Assembly (NCBI RefSeq): GCF_029937575.1
Contig: NZ_JAPYPS010000013.1
Location: forward strand, 1-64,000
Source: Nocardioides sp.
GTDB taxonomy: Bacteria > Actinomycetota > Actinomycetes > Propionibacteriales > Nocardioidaceae
DNA length: 64,000 nucleotides
Direction of reading: 5' to 3'
The translations under genes and the position numbers were made by a program. Positions within the stretch are counted from its first letter, which is position 1, and every line of letters starts with the position of its first letter. The notes below the pieces were generated by a model. The model saw only the letters and a program-made list of their open reading frames with translations. It searched no databases and was not told the DNA's origin. Below, piece by piece: positions 26,183 to 34,557 of the stretch.

Positions 26183-26198
26183 TTGACTTGACCGTCAC
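26183..26198. promoter_or_regulatory. Secondary island palindrome upstream of the ABC importer
   Basis: TTGACTTGACCGTCAC matches the consensus at 10 of 12 positions, 127 bases upstream of the perfect site. Two sites could allow looping or cooperative binding. Confidence 0.4.
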
Positions 26199-26309
26199 GT
26201 GGTCTTCGGATGCGGGCCAGAACCGGCGTCTCAGCATGCCTATTTGACGTCGCGAGCACGCCCGCATCTGCGTTGTTGAGCGGCATTGCGACCCAATTGG
26301 GAGTATTGC

Positions 26310-26325
26310 TTGACGAGAACGTCAA
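26310..26325. promoter_or_regulatory. Perfect island palindrome TTGACG-N4-CGTCAA upstream of the ABC importer
   Basis: TTGACGAGAACGTCAA matches all 12 positions and lies 95 bases before the substrate-binding protein start. TTGACG could serve as a -35; a -10 at 17-18 bp spacing is weak (TGACTC). Confidence 0.75.
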
Positions 26326-26420
26326 AAACGTGTGACTCTGCTCACGCTCGATCTCTCGGGCGAGTGATCCTTCGCCAGCACGTCACATGACTTTCCGTTG
26401 AGGAAGCAAGGGAGCCCCCG

Positions 26421-27632
26421 ATGAAGAACCGCACCAGGCACGCAGTCGCAGTCGCCGCACTGACGCTGACCGCCGGCTTGCTCACCGGCTGTGGAAACGA
26501 CGGTGGTGCCGATGGCACCGACCCCGGTGACGGCAGCGCGAGCAGCGGCGAGCCCACCATCAAGATCATGAACATCGGGCCGACCGGCACTCCGGCCACG
26601 AACTTCGCCACCGACACCGTCGCCCAGGCCTACATCGACCAGCTCAACGCCGAAGGCGGGATCAACGGCGTCGACGTCGAGATGGTCTACTGCAACGAAA
26701 AGTACGACCCCAACGAGGCCACCGCGTGCGCCCGTGAGGCCGTGCAGGAGGACGTCGTCGCCCTTGTCGGAGGCTTCGCCGGCTTCGAGGAGGAGGTCCT
26801 CAAGGTCATCGAGCCGGCCGGGATCCCATGGATCGGCGCTCCGTCGTCCACCCCAACGGCGTTGACGAGCGAGCTCTCGTTCCCGGTCTGGGCAGGGGCC
26901 CTGGGCTACGTCTACCTCGGCGGCGTGGCAGCCCAGACCTGTGAGTCGCCGACACCGGTGATCCTCGACACCGCCGCCGCCGCAGGGGTGCTCGCATTCG
27001 GCGAGAGCGCGCTCGCGGCCGCGGGCAAGTCCTTCGCCGACCCGGTCAAGGTCGCCCAGACGACCGTCGACTTCACGCCGATCGCCCAGGCCCTCGACGG
27101 CGCCGACTGCGCCTTCACCGCCCTGCCGACCTCCATGTACGCGCCGCTCGTGGCTGCCATGGACCAGCTCGGTGTCAGCTCGCGCATCCTGGCGCCGGCA
27201 GCGACCTTCGACAACGCCGTGGTCGACAGCTTCGGCGAGCAGCTCGAGGGATCGGTCATCTCGGGCAACTTCCCGACCCTGGACGACCCGGCCTGGGCCG
27301 ATGCGGTGGCCGCGGTGCCGAGCGACCTCGACTTCAGCGGTGAGGTCCTCCAGCTCACCTGGGTGGCGATGAAGGTGTTCAGCGAGGTGGTTGCGACCAT
27401 CGACGGCGAGGTCACCGCCGAGTCCGTTGCCGAAGCCATGAGCGCGGCCTCGGCGGTCGACACCGGCGGCATCACCCCGCCCATCGACTTCACCACTCCG
27501 CTGCCCGTGCCGCCGCTAGCGCGCACCTTCAACACCACGGCGGTCCCGAAGACGGTCAGCGGCGGCGAGCTGGTCGCTCAAGGCGACCCCGTCGACCTGG
27601 GGCCCGCCATCGCGGCGGCTCTCGGCGGCTGA
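26421..27632 (+). CDS. Branched-chain amino acid-type ABC transporter substrate-binding lipoprotein (LivK family)
   Basis: The signal peptide ends in lipobox LTAGLLTGC (Cys about residue 24). The mature 380 residues form a type I periplasmic-binding fold: KIMNIGPTGTPATNF, AYIDQLNAEGGINGVDVEMVYCNEKYDPNEATACAREAV and the SBP_6-type EVLKVIEPAGIPWIGAPSSTP. It captures the ligand outside the membrane for the LivF/LivHMG pump. In catabolic islands such proteins often bind aromatic or carboxylate growth substrates rather than amino acids. RBS GGAAGCAAGGGAG lies before the ATG. Confidence 0.9.
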   Translation: MKNRTRHAVAVAALTLTAGLLTGCGNDGGADGTDPGDGSASSGEPTIKIMNIGPTGTPATNFATDTVAQAYIDQLNAEGGINGVDVEMVYCNEKYDPNEATACAREAVQEDVVALVGGFAGFEEEVLKVIEPAGIPWIGAPSSTPTALTSELSFPVWAGALGYVYLGGVAAQTCESPTPVILDTAAAAGVLAFGESALAAAGKSFADPVKVAQTTVDFTPIAQALDGADCAFTALPTSMYAPLVAAMDQLGVSSRILAPAATFDNAVVDSFGEQLEGSVISGNFPTLDDPAWADAVAAVPSDLDFSGEVLQLTWVAMKVFSEVVATIDGEVTAESVAEAMSAASAVDTGGITPPIDFTTPLPVPPLARTFNTTAVPKTVSGGELVAQGDPVDLGPAIAAALGG

Positions 27633-27663
27633 GGCCCGCGCCAGCACACCAAGGAGCTCCGAC

Positions 27664-27691
27664 GACGGCGGGGTCACCTGACCCCGCCGTC
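27664..27691 (+). terminator. Strong hairpin between livK and livF
   Basis: GACGGCGGGGTCA pairs perfectly with TGACCCCGCCGTC around a two-base gap. No T-run follows. As in many ABC operons it probably thins transcription so that the binding protein is made in excess. Confidence 0.7.
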
Positions 27692-27722
27692 GCCGGCACC
27701 ATCCGCCCAGTCAGCAACAACC

Positions 27723-28493
27723 GTGGGAGTCGCAGTGGGACCGAGTCACGTCACGAACCCGCCCGAGGAGCTCAGCACGCGTCGCCCGGCGCCCGTGGCG
27801 ATCTCGACCGACCACCTCGTGGTGCGCTACGGCGCGGGGAATGCGGCCGTGCACGACGTGAGCCTCGAAGTACGCCGCGGCGAGGTCGTCGCGTTGCTCG
27901 GGGCGAACGGCGCCGGCAAGACCTCGACCATCCACGCGTTGGCCGGAGAGGTGCCGGCCGCCGGCGGCACGGTGCTGGTCAGTGGAGAGAAGACCTCGGC
28001 ACCGCTCCATCGGCGCGTGCGGCAGGGCATCGGGTTGCTGACCGAGGAACGCTGCGTCTTCACCGGCCTCACGGTCCGCGACAACCTCCGCCTGGGACGT
28101 GGAAGTGTGTCGGATGCCCTCGACCTCTTCCCCGAGCTGCACGACCACCTCGACCGTCCGGCAGGATTGCTGTCAGGTGGTCAGCAGCAGATGCTCGCGC
28201 TCGGCCGGGTGCTGGCGGCACGGCCGTCGGTGCTGCTTGCCGACGAGCTGTCGCTGGGTCTGGCACCGGTGATCGTCCAGCGGTTGCTGAAAGCCGTGCG
28301 CGCTGCCGCTGACAGCGGGGTTGCCGTCCTGCTCGTCGAGCAGCACGTCCACCTGGCCATCGAGGCGGCCGACCACGTCTACGTCCTGCGCCGCGGCAAA
28401 GTCGTCCACGACGGGGCCGCCGCACCCTTGCGCGGTGCCCCCGACGCCATCGCCGAGCTCTACCTCGACCGCGCCGAGGAGCGTGCCTCATGA
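27723..28493 (+). CDS. ABC transporter ATP-binding protein (LivF family)
   Basis: The 256-residue ATPase has Walker A LLGANGAGKTS (about residue 58), a Q-loop region, signature LLSGGQQQMLALGRVLAARPSVLLADELSLGLAP (about residue 142) and switch His in VLLVEQHVH. VRYGAGNAAVHDVSLEV is the usual A-loop region. It pairs with the LivG domain of the next protein. The start may be GTG 27723 or GTG 27798. It overlaps the downstream fusion gene by four bases. Confidence 0.9.
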   Translation: MGVAVGPSHVTNPPEELSTRRPAPVAISTDHLVVRYGAGNAAVHDVSLEVRRGEVVALLGANGAGKTSTIHALAGEVPAAGGTVLVSGEKTSAPLHRRVRQGIGLLTEERCVFTGLTVRDNLRLGRGSVSDALDLFPELHDHLDRPAGLLSGGQQQMLALGRVLAARPSVLLADELSLGLAPVIVQRLLKAVRAAADSGVAVLLVEQHVHLAIEAADHVYVLRRGKVVHDGAAAPLRGAPDAIAELYLDRAEERAS

Positions 28494-31186
28494 GTGACTT
28501 CGTCCAGTTCGCAGCCCTGGGACTGGGGTTGGGATCGGTCTACGCCCTGCTCGCCGTCGGGCTGGTGCTGATCTACCGCGGCTCGGGAACCATCAACCTC
28601 GCTCACGGGCACTTTGCCGTGCTCGCCGCCTTCCTTTTCGTGGAGCTGCGCGACAACCGGGGCCTGAGCACCGCCGTGACCCTGGTCCTGGTCGTCCTCC
28701 TCACGGCCGCGGTCGGCGGCTTGGTGCAGCTCTGCGTGATGCGGCCCTTGCGCGGGGCCAGCCCGATATCGCGGGTGATCGCCACGCTGGGGGTCCTCAC
28801 GGTCGTCAACGAGAGCCTGGCTCTCGCGTTCGGTGCCGAGCAGCAGGCGACCGAGCCGCTGCTGCCCACGGAGACCGTGCAGGTCGCGGGCGTCGTCCTC
28901 GGACGGCAGTCGCTCTACCTCGCGGTGATCGCCGTGCTCGTCGTCGCCGCACTCGTGGCGAGCTCCCGCACCCGCTTCGGCCTGGCACTCACCGCCTCCG
29001 CCGAGAACCCCCGCGCGGCCCGCGCCCTGGGGTGGTCACCCGAGGTCCTCGCGATGGCTACGTGGATCGTCGGCGGCGCGCTCGCCGGCCTCGCCGGGTC
29101 CCTGGTCTTCTCCACGACCTCCGGCTACTTCACGCTGGGGGGGCTCTCGCTGCTCATCGTCGGCGCGCTGGCAGCGGCTCTGTTCGCCCAGTTCAGGTCC
29201 TATCCGATGGCGCTGCTCGCCGGGTGGCTGCTCGCGATCGTGCAGAGCGAGGCCACGCAGTACACCGACATCACCGGCGTCTCCGACGCCATCCCGTTCA
29301 TCGCGATCGTGGTGATGCTCGTGATCCGGGGGCGCGGTCTCCCGGTGCGCGGCACGACCGCCGACCGGCTCCCGAGCGTGGGCAACGGACGGGTGCGGGC
29401 GGTGCCGGCACTGGTCGCGACCGGGCTGCTGGTCCTCCTGATGCAGACCACCTGGAAGCTGGACTACGACCTGCTCCAAGCGATCGTGGTCTCGATGTCG
29501 GTGGGGATCGTGGCACTCTCCATCGTCGTCCTGACCGGGTACGCCGGGCAGCTGAGCCTGGCCCAGATGGCACTGGCGGGCGTCGGCGCCTACGCCGCGG
29601 GCCGGCTGGTCGACGCACAGGGCTGGACCTTCGGACCGGCGTTGGTGGCGGGAATCGTCGCGGCCGGACTGGTCGGTCTCCTGCTCGGCCTCCCGGCCCT
29701 GCGCACGCGCGGGGTCAACCTGACGGTGGTCACGTTCGGGCTGGGCTTCGCCGTCTACGCCGTCCTCTTCAGCAGCACCGAGCTCACGGGAGGAACCGAC
29801 CAGACACAGATTCCCTTCCAGACCCTGTTCGGCCTCGAGATCGACCCCGTCCTCCACCTGCACACCTACGCCAGCGTGTGCGTGGTCGCTTTCGCGCTCG
29901 TCGCGCTGCTCATCGCGAACCTGCGTCGCGGTCGCGTCGGGCGCCGGCTGCTGGCCGTCCGCGTGAACGAGCGGGCGGCGGCCTCCATCGGGGTGAGTGT
30001 CTTCGCGGCCAAGCTCTATGCCTTCTCCCTCGCTGCCGCCATCGCAGGACTGGGTGGGGTGCTGCTGGCGTTCTCGTACTCCACGATCCTCTATGCCAAC
30101 CTGTTCGGGCCCTTCTCCTCGATCAACGTGATGACGGTGGCCGTGGTCGGGGGCGTCGGATACGCCCTCGGGCCCGCACTCGGCGTTCCGCTGGTCACGG
30201 GCGGGGTCGGGACCATCATCGCCGCGCAGCTCTCCGAGAGCATCGATGCTTACGTCCCGCTCGCCGGTGGCGTGATCCTGATCCTCTTGCTCATCGCCAG
30301 CCAGAACGGCGCTGCCGCAGCCATCAGCGCAGCCATTCCCGCCCGACTGCGCGCCTGGAGGTTGCCGCTCGGGGGCCGCCTGGTTCACGAGGTCGCGACA
30401 CCTCGCCAGGTCGAACCGATCGAGTCGCACTCACTCACCGTCAGCGGCGTCGTCCAACGATTCGGTGGGGTCACCGCCCTCTCGGAGGTGTCCCTGTTCG
30501 TGGAGCCCGGCAAGGTGCTGGGCCTCCTGGGACCCAATGGTGCCGGCAAGACCACCCTCGTCGACGTCGTCACGGGCTACGCCAGCCCGGCGCAGGGACG
30601 TGTGCTGCTCGGGAAGAACGACATCACCTCGTGGTCTGCGACCAAGCGGGCGCGCGCCGGCCTCGGCCGTACCTTCCAGAGCCTCGAGCTCTTTGACGAT
30701 CTCTCGGTGCGCGAGAACCTTCTCGCCGCCTCGGACCAGCGCGACGCGCTGGGCTACGTCACCGACCTGTTCTGGCCGGGTCGCGGTCGACTCACCACCA
30801 CGGCCGCGGCTGCGGTGGAGGAGCTCGGTCTCGGCGACGTCCTCGACAAGCTCCCCACCGAGCTCTCCTACGGGCAACGCCGCCTGGTCGCCATCGCTCG
30901 GGCCGTGTCCACGCGGCCCTCGGTCCTCCTCCTCGACGAGCCGGGAGCGGGCCTCGACGAGTCCGAGACCGCTGAGCTGGGTCACCTGATCCGGCGTCTG
31001 GCCCACGAGTGGGGCATGGGAGTTCTGCTCATCGAGCACGACGTCGCGATGGTGCTGCGGACCTCCGACGACGTGGTGGTGCTCGACTTCGGACGCACGA
31101 TCTTCACTGGTGCGCCCGGCCGGGTCAGCGACGATCCGACCGTGCGCACCGCCTACCTCGGCCTCCCGGCCACGGCAGACGTCTGA
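28490..31186 (+). CDS. LivH-LivM-LivG fusion: two permeases and one ATPase in a single polypeptide
   Basis: One 898-residue frame holds three normally separate subunits. Residues 1-290 are a LivH permease (LGLGSVYALLAVGLVLIYRGSGTINLAHG). Residues 300-615 are a LivM permease (IVVLTGYAGQLSLAQMALAGVGAY, LLGLPALRTRGVNLTVVTFGLGFAVY). Residues 645-895 are a LivG ATPase (Walker A LLGPNGAGKTTL, signature LSYGQRRLVAIARA, Walker B VLLLDEPGAGLDE, switch His LLIEHDVAMV). With livK and livF it forms a complete importer of fixed 1:1:1 stoichiometry. LivH-LivM or LivM-LivG fusions are known in actinobacteria; the triple is less usual in my experience. No internal stop or frameshift is visible. Confidence 0.9.
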   Translation: MSDFVQFAALGLGLGSVYALLAVGLVLIYRGSGTINLAHGHFAVLAAFLFVELRDNRGLSTAVTLVLVVLLTAAVGGLVQLCVMRPLRGASPISRVIATLGVLTVVNESLALAFGAEQQATEPLLPTETVQVAGVVLGRQSLYLAVIAVLVVAALVASSRTRFGLALTASAENPRAARALGWSPEVLAMATWIVGGALAGLAGSLVFSTTSGYFTLGGLSLLIVGALAAALFAQFRSYPMALLAGWLLAIVQSEATQYTDITGVSDAIPFIAIVVMLVIRGRGLPVRGTTADRLPSVGNGRVRAVPALVATGLLVLLMQTTWKLDYDLLQAIVVSMSVGIVALSIVVLTGYAGQLSLAQMALAGVGAYAAGRLVDAQGWTFGPALVAGIVAAGLVGLLLGLPALRTRGVNLTVVTFGLGFAVYAVLFSSTELTGGTDQTQIPFQTLFGLEIDPVLHLHTYASVCVVAFALVALLIANLRRGRVGRRLLAVRVNERAAASIGVSVFAAKLYAFSLAAAIAGLGGVLLAFSYSTILYANLFGPFSSINVMTVAVVGGVGYALGPALGVPLVTGGVGTIIAAQLSESIDAYVPLAGGVILILLLIASQNGAAAAISAAIPARLRAWRLPLGGRLVHEVATPRQVEPIESHSLTVSGVVQRFGGVTALSEVSLFVEPGKVLGLLGPNGAGKTTLVDVVTGYASPAQGRVLLGKNDITSWSATKRARAGLGRTFQSLELFDDLSVRENLLAASDQRDALGYVTDLFWPGRGRLTTTAAAAVEELGLGDVLDKLPTELSYGQRRLVAIARAVSTRPSVLLLDEPGAGLDESETAELGHLIRRLAHEWGMGVLLIEHDVAMVLRTSDDVVVLDFGRTIFTGAPGRVSDDPTVRTAYLGLPATADV

Positions 31187-31188
31187 CG

Positions 31189-31248
31189 GCCCCCGACGAG
31201 GCCCCCGACGAGGCCTCCGACGGGGCCTCCGACGGGGCCGCCGACGGG
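31189..31248. repeat. Five tandem 12-bp repeats between convergent genes
   Basis: GCCCCCGACGAG occurs twice, then GCCTCCGACGGG twice and GCCGCCGACGGG once. The array starts two bases after the transporter stop and ends before the thioesterase stop. GGCCC/GGCCTC-type words allow foldback, so it may end both convergent transcripts. Confidence 0.8.
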
Positions 31249-31265
31249 GCCTCCGCGTCAGCGGA

Positions 31266-31883
31266 TCAGGAAGTTCGCACGGCGACGAACAACCCGTGGC
31301 TCTCGGCGCACACCACGTCACCGTGCCGGATCTCTCCGCGCATGACCCGCTTGCGGCCGTCCTCCGAGTCCAGCCACACGGCCAGGTCGAGGGGGACGTC
31401 GCCTGGCGTCGGGTTGCGGTAGTCCACGTGCAGGAACGCCGTGCGGGACCACGGCCGCCCCCCAGCGCTGCACAGGAGTCCGAGCACCTCGTCGAAGACC
31501 AGAGCCACGGCGCCGCCGTGCGCCACCTCCCCGCCGAGGTGGAAGTACTCGGTGAACGTCACCGTCGCCTCGACGCGGTCGGCGCTGACGCGATCGATCG
31601 TCAGGGGCGGCACGAGGGTCTGGCCACGGTCCGGCAACCCGAGCTGTCGTGCGAAGGGTGCAGGTCCCACGCCCGCCGAGGCTCGGAGCTGCTCGCTGAT
31701 CGTGCTCAGGCTGTCGGTGAGCTCGAGCATCGTGGCGCGATCCGGCTCCGCGTCGACGATCGCGTCCTGGACGCTGCGCAGCGAGGCGAGCAGGTCGCCG
31801 TACGCCGTCACGTCGGAGGGGTCGGTGAGTGGCTCGGTGTCCGGGACCCAGCTGGAGTCGGCGAACGGTGCGGCGGCGGTCAT
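31266..31883 (-). CDS. Hotdog-fold thioesterase (PaaI-like) family protein
   Basis: The 205-residue protein has a helical N-terminal part of about 90 residues and a single hotdog domain: ATVTFTEYFHLGGEVAHGGAVALVFDEVLGLL, where GGxxHGGxxxxxxDE is the PaaI/4HBT signature, then TAFLHVDYRNPTPGDVPLDL. It would hydrolyse an acyl-CoA. It overlaps the thiolase stop by four bases and so is co-expressed with it. Confidence 0.82.
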   Translation of the reverse strand: MTAAAPFADSSWVPDTEPLTDPSDVTAYGDLLASLRSVQDAIVDAEPDRATMLELTDSLSTISEQLRASAGVGPAPFARQLGLPDRGQTLVPPLTIDRVSADRVEATVTFTEYFHLGGEVAHGGAVALVFDEVLGLLCSAGGRPWSRTAFLHVDYRNPTPGDVPLDLAVWLDSEDGRKRVMRGEIRHGDVVCAESHGLFVAVRTS

Positions 31884-33049
31884 GCCACCTCGATCACGAC
31901 GGCGCCGGCCTGGCCCCCGCCCGCACACATCGCGGCAACCGCGATGCCGCCGCCACGGCGGCCGAGCTCGTGGGTGAGGGTGGTGAGCATCCGGGCGCCG
32001 CTGGCAGCGACCGGGTGGCCGAGGCTGCAGCCGCTGCCAAAGACGTTGACGCGGTCCTCGTCGATGCCATGGACGCGACATGCGGCGAGCGGGACGGAGG
32101 CGAAGGCCTCGTTGATCTCCCAGAGCTCGACGTCGGCCATCGTCAGGCCGGCGCGGTCGAGGATGAAGGGGATCACGTCGACGGCACCCATCCCGGTGCG
32201 TGACGGGTCGACACCGATGGCCCCCCAGGCACGGACGTGAGCCAGGGGATCGAGCCCCTCACGACTGGCGACCTCGGAGCTCGTCAGGGTCAGTGCCGCC
32301 GCGGCGTCGTTGACGCCGCTGGCGTTGCCGGCGGTGACGCTGAAGCCATCGATCTCAGGGTGCAGCGGCTTCAGGGCGGCGAGCTTGTCCAGCGTGGTGG
32401 TGCGCCGCGGGCCCTCGTCGACTGCGAACTCGACCACGGACCCGTCGGCCTGAGGCACCTTGACCGTGACGATCTCGTCGTCGAACGTGCCGGCGTCGAT
32501 CGCCGCGACGGCGCGCATGTGGGAGCGATGGGCCCAGGCGTCCACCTCGTCGCGACGGAGCCCCACCTCGATCGCGGGGGCCCAACCGGTCGTGATGGTG
32601 ACGTCGTCGCCGGGACCCTCGGCGTACGGGTACGTCGGCGGGATGCCGACGCGCGGCTCAGTCGATCCGGGGACGCGCCAGTGCATGGTGGGCATCATCG
32701 ATGTCGACATCGCGCCGCCGGCGACCACGACACGGTCCATCCCGGCCCGGATGCTCGCCGCGGCGTTGCCCACCGCGGTCAGGCTGCCCGCGCAGTGCCG
32801 GTTGACGGCCTGCCCGGGCACCCGGGTCAGACCGAGACCGACCGCGGCGTGGCGAGCCAGGTCGCCACCGCCGTAGAGCGACTCGGCAAGGATCACGTCG
32901 TCGACCAGGTCCGCCGACAGTCCAGAGCGGGCGATCGCCTCGCCGACAGCCACCTGGGCGAGGTGCTCGGCGGAGGTGTCCCGCAGAGTTCCCTTGAAGG
33001 CCACCCCGATCGGAGTTCGTACGGCACTGACGATGACGGCCTCGGACAT
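31880..33049 (-). CDS. Acetyl-CoA acetyltransferase (thiolase) family protein
   Basis: Complete 389-residue thiolase. The nucleophile Cys is in VNRHCAGSLTAVGNAA (about residue 85), where the common CASG is CAGS. The other catalytic pieces are present: NEAFAS, GSGCSLGHPVAASGARM (His) and AAMCAGGGQAGAVVIE (second Cys). It should perform thiolytic cleavage of a 3-ketoacyl-CoA. It is the first gene of a leftward pair; a perfect island palindrome lies 80 bases upstream. Confidence 0.9.
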   Translation of the reverse strand: MSEAVIVSAVRTPIGVAFKGTLRDTSAEHLAQVAVGEAIARSGLSADLVDDVILAESLYGGGDLARHAAVGLGLTRVPGQAVNRHCAGSLTAVGNAAASIRAGMDRVVVAGGAMSTSMMPTMHWRVPGSTEPRVGIPPTYPYAEGPGDDVTITTGWAPAIEVGLRRDEVDAWAHRSHMRAVAAIDAGTFDDEIVTVKVPQADGSVVEFAVDEGPRRTTTLDKLAALKPLHPEIDGFSVTAGNASGVNDAAAALTLTSSEVASREGLDPLAHVRAWGAIGVDPSRTGMGAVDVIPFILDRAGLTMADVELWEINEAFASVPLAACRVHGIDEDRVNVFGSGCSLGHPVAASGARMLTTLTHELGRRGGGIAVAAMCAGGGQAGAVVIEVA

Positions 33050-33128
33050 GCGAGCTACCTCTTCCTGGGGTGGGTGCGTGATCGCGCGGCGCGTCTCAAC
33101 ACCACGGGCACCTCCAGCATCGCTTCAA

Positions 33129-33144
33129 TTGACGGTATCGTCAA
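33129..33144. promoter_or_regulatory. Perfect island palindrome upstream of the thiolase
   Basis: TTGACGGTATCGTCAA, 12 of 12. Read leftward, TTGACG is a possible -35 and GATGCT, 17 bp on, a weak -10 for the thiolase-thioesterase pair. Confidence 0.75.
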
Positions 33145-33588
33145 CTATGGCGCTTCCGCGGCAATAGCAGCCACGATCTGTTGAGCCGTGGAGCCCGTCG
33201 TGAAACCGCTGAACCGCACCGATCTCTCGCGGAACTGCCACCGGCCCTCCGCGTGCACCAGGTGGTCGCGGTAGGTGCCCCAGTGGTCGATGCCGTGCGG
33301 GGCGAAGAAGGCGAAGACGCTGCTGGCGGTGGCGTGGTCGTCCTCGACCTCGACCAGTCGGGAGCCCACGTGGTGGAAGCCCGGAAGGAGACGTCCTGCC
33401 TGTGCCATCTGGGTTCCTTGCTCCGTGGCGAAGGCCATCACCCCGGCGGGCCCGACGAACGCCCGGCCGGCCACCCGTAGGACGCCGTCGTCGGCGAAGA
33501 GCGAGGCGAACTCCTCGACGCGACCGGCGTCGCCGTAGGCGGTGTAGCGCGCCAGCAGGTTCTCGATCTCGCAGCGGGGGTCGGTCAT
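33145..33588 (-). CDS. SnoaL-like / nuclear transport factor 2-fold protein
   Basis: The 147-residue protein has the SnoaL_4-type pattern: EIENLLARYTAYGDAGRVEEFASLFADDGVLRV at residues 7-40, then GFHHVGSRLVEVEDDHATASSVFAFF and a tryptophan-rich YRDHLVHAEGRWQFRERSV. Family members include dehydratases, isomerases and small oxygenase subunits. It overlaps the LLM gene stop by four bases, so they probably act in one step or adjacent steps. Confidence 0.75.
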   Translation of the reverse strand: MTDPRCEIENLLARYTAYGDAGRVEEFASLFADDGVLRVAGRAFVGPAGVMAFATEQGTQMAQAGRLLPGFHHVGSRLVEVEDDHATASSVFAFFAPHGIDHWGTYRDHLVHAEGRWQFRERSVRFSGFTTGSTAQQIVAAIAAEAP

Positions 33589-34484
33589 CGCAGTGTGACC
33601 AGGTGGGGGCCGAGGCGCTCCAGCTCCTGCAGGCAGTCAGCCATCGACCGCGATGCGCACTGCCAGGTCAGCCATCCGACGCCGGCGTCGCGAAGCGCCG
33701 GGGTGTGGCGCTCGAGGTAGGACACCAGCGCGTCCGCGGTCCCGACGCCGTACGGGGCGAAGCAGACCTCGACCTGCTCGTCGCGACCCAGCTCTCGGCG
33801 TTCGGCCTTGATCTCCGTCACGCCGCGGGCGAGCTCGTCCACCGAGGACAGCACGTCGGTGCCCGTCACTGCCGCGGAGGCTGCACCCTGCTCGAACGGC
33901 ATCCACCCGTCGGCGAGCTCGGCGACGCGTCGTCGTGCGCGCCTGCTGTTCCCGCCGATCCAGATGGGAGGCCCTCCGGCCTGCGCCGGCCTCGGCAGCA
34001 TGACGTGGGAGTCGGTCGAGCCCGTGGGTTGAAAAGGCTCACCTGACCACGCCGTGCGCAGGTTGGCGATGGCAGTGTCGAAGCGAGCGCCACGTCCGGC
34101 GAAGTCGGCCTCGAGGGCCGCGAACTCGGAATCCACGTAGCCGGCACCCATGCCGAGGACGACCCGACCGCCGGAGAGCAGGTCGAGGCTCGCAGCGGCC
34201 TTGGCCGTGACGTAGGGGCTGCGATAGCCGGCGATGGCGAGGTTGGTCAACAAGGTGGTACGACGCGTGCTGGCGGCCATGAAGGCGAGCCCGACGAACG
34301 GGTCGAAGGAGTGGTGGCCGCCACGGGCCAGCCACGACTCGGCCGGAACGGGATGGTCGGTCGTCGACACGGCAGCGAACCCGGCCGCCTCGGCCGCGGC
34401 GGCGAGCTCGCCGAGACCTTCGGTCCCGGTCCACTCCGCGTAGTGCTTCACGGCGCGGGTCGGCATTTGGAAGTTGATCTGCAT
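33585..34484 (-). CDS. LLM class flavin/F420-dependent oxidoreductase
   Basis: Luciferase-like TIM barrel of 299 residues: AAAAEAAGFAAVSTTDHPVPAESW, TLLTNLAIAGYRSPYVTAKAAASLDLLSGGRVVLGMGAGYVDSEFAALE and PPIWIGGNSRRARRRVAELADGWMPFE, which match the F420 subgroup (TIGR03619-like) rather than FMN monooxygenases. Probably redox on a hydroxyl or enone of the pathway intermediate. It heads a two-gene leftward unit with the SnoaL-like gene; no island palindrome lies directly upstream. Confidence 0.82.
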   Translation of the reverse strand: MQINFQMPTRAVKHYAEWTGTEGLGELAAAAEAAGFAAVSTTDHPVPAESWLARGGHHSFDPFVGLAFMAASTRRTTLLTNLAIAGYRSPYVTAKAAASLDLLSGGRVVLGMGAGYVDSEFAALEADFAGRGARFDTAIANLRTAWSGEPFQPTGSTDSHVMLPRPAQAGGPPIWIGGNSRRARRRVAELADGWMPFEQGAASAAVTGTDVLSSVDELARGVTEIKAERRELGRDEQVEVCFAPYGVGTADALVSYLERHTPALRDAGVGWLTWQCASRSMADCLQELERLGPHLVTLR

Positions 34485-34510
34485 CGAGGCTCCTCATGGG
34501 TCACGACGAG

Positions 34511-34547
34511 CGCGACCGCCTCCACCGCAGTGGTGGAGGCGGTCGCG
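34511..34547 (-). terminator. Hairpin terminator after the amidohydrolase gene
   Basis: GCGACCGCCTCCACC pairs with GGTGGAGGCGGTCGC around GCAGT, a 15-16 bp perfect stem 11 bases beyond the leftward amidohydrolase stop and upstream of the LLM gene. Confidence 0.8.
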
Positions 34548-34557
34548 AAGGGTGAGG

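Noticed and set aside
26244-26249. TTGACG upstream of livK as another operator
   Set aside because: No matching CGTCAA arm four bases on; a half-site alone is not convincing.
31189-31248. CRISPR-like or satellite array
   Set aside because: Units are 12 bp without spacers; no cas genes.
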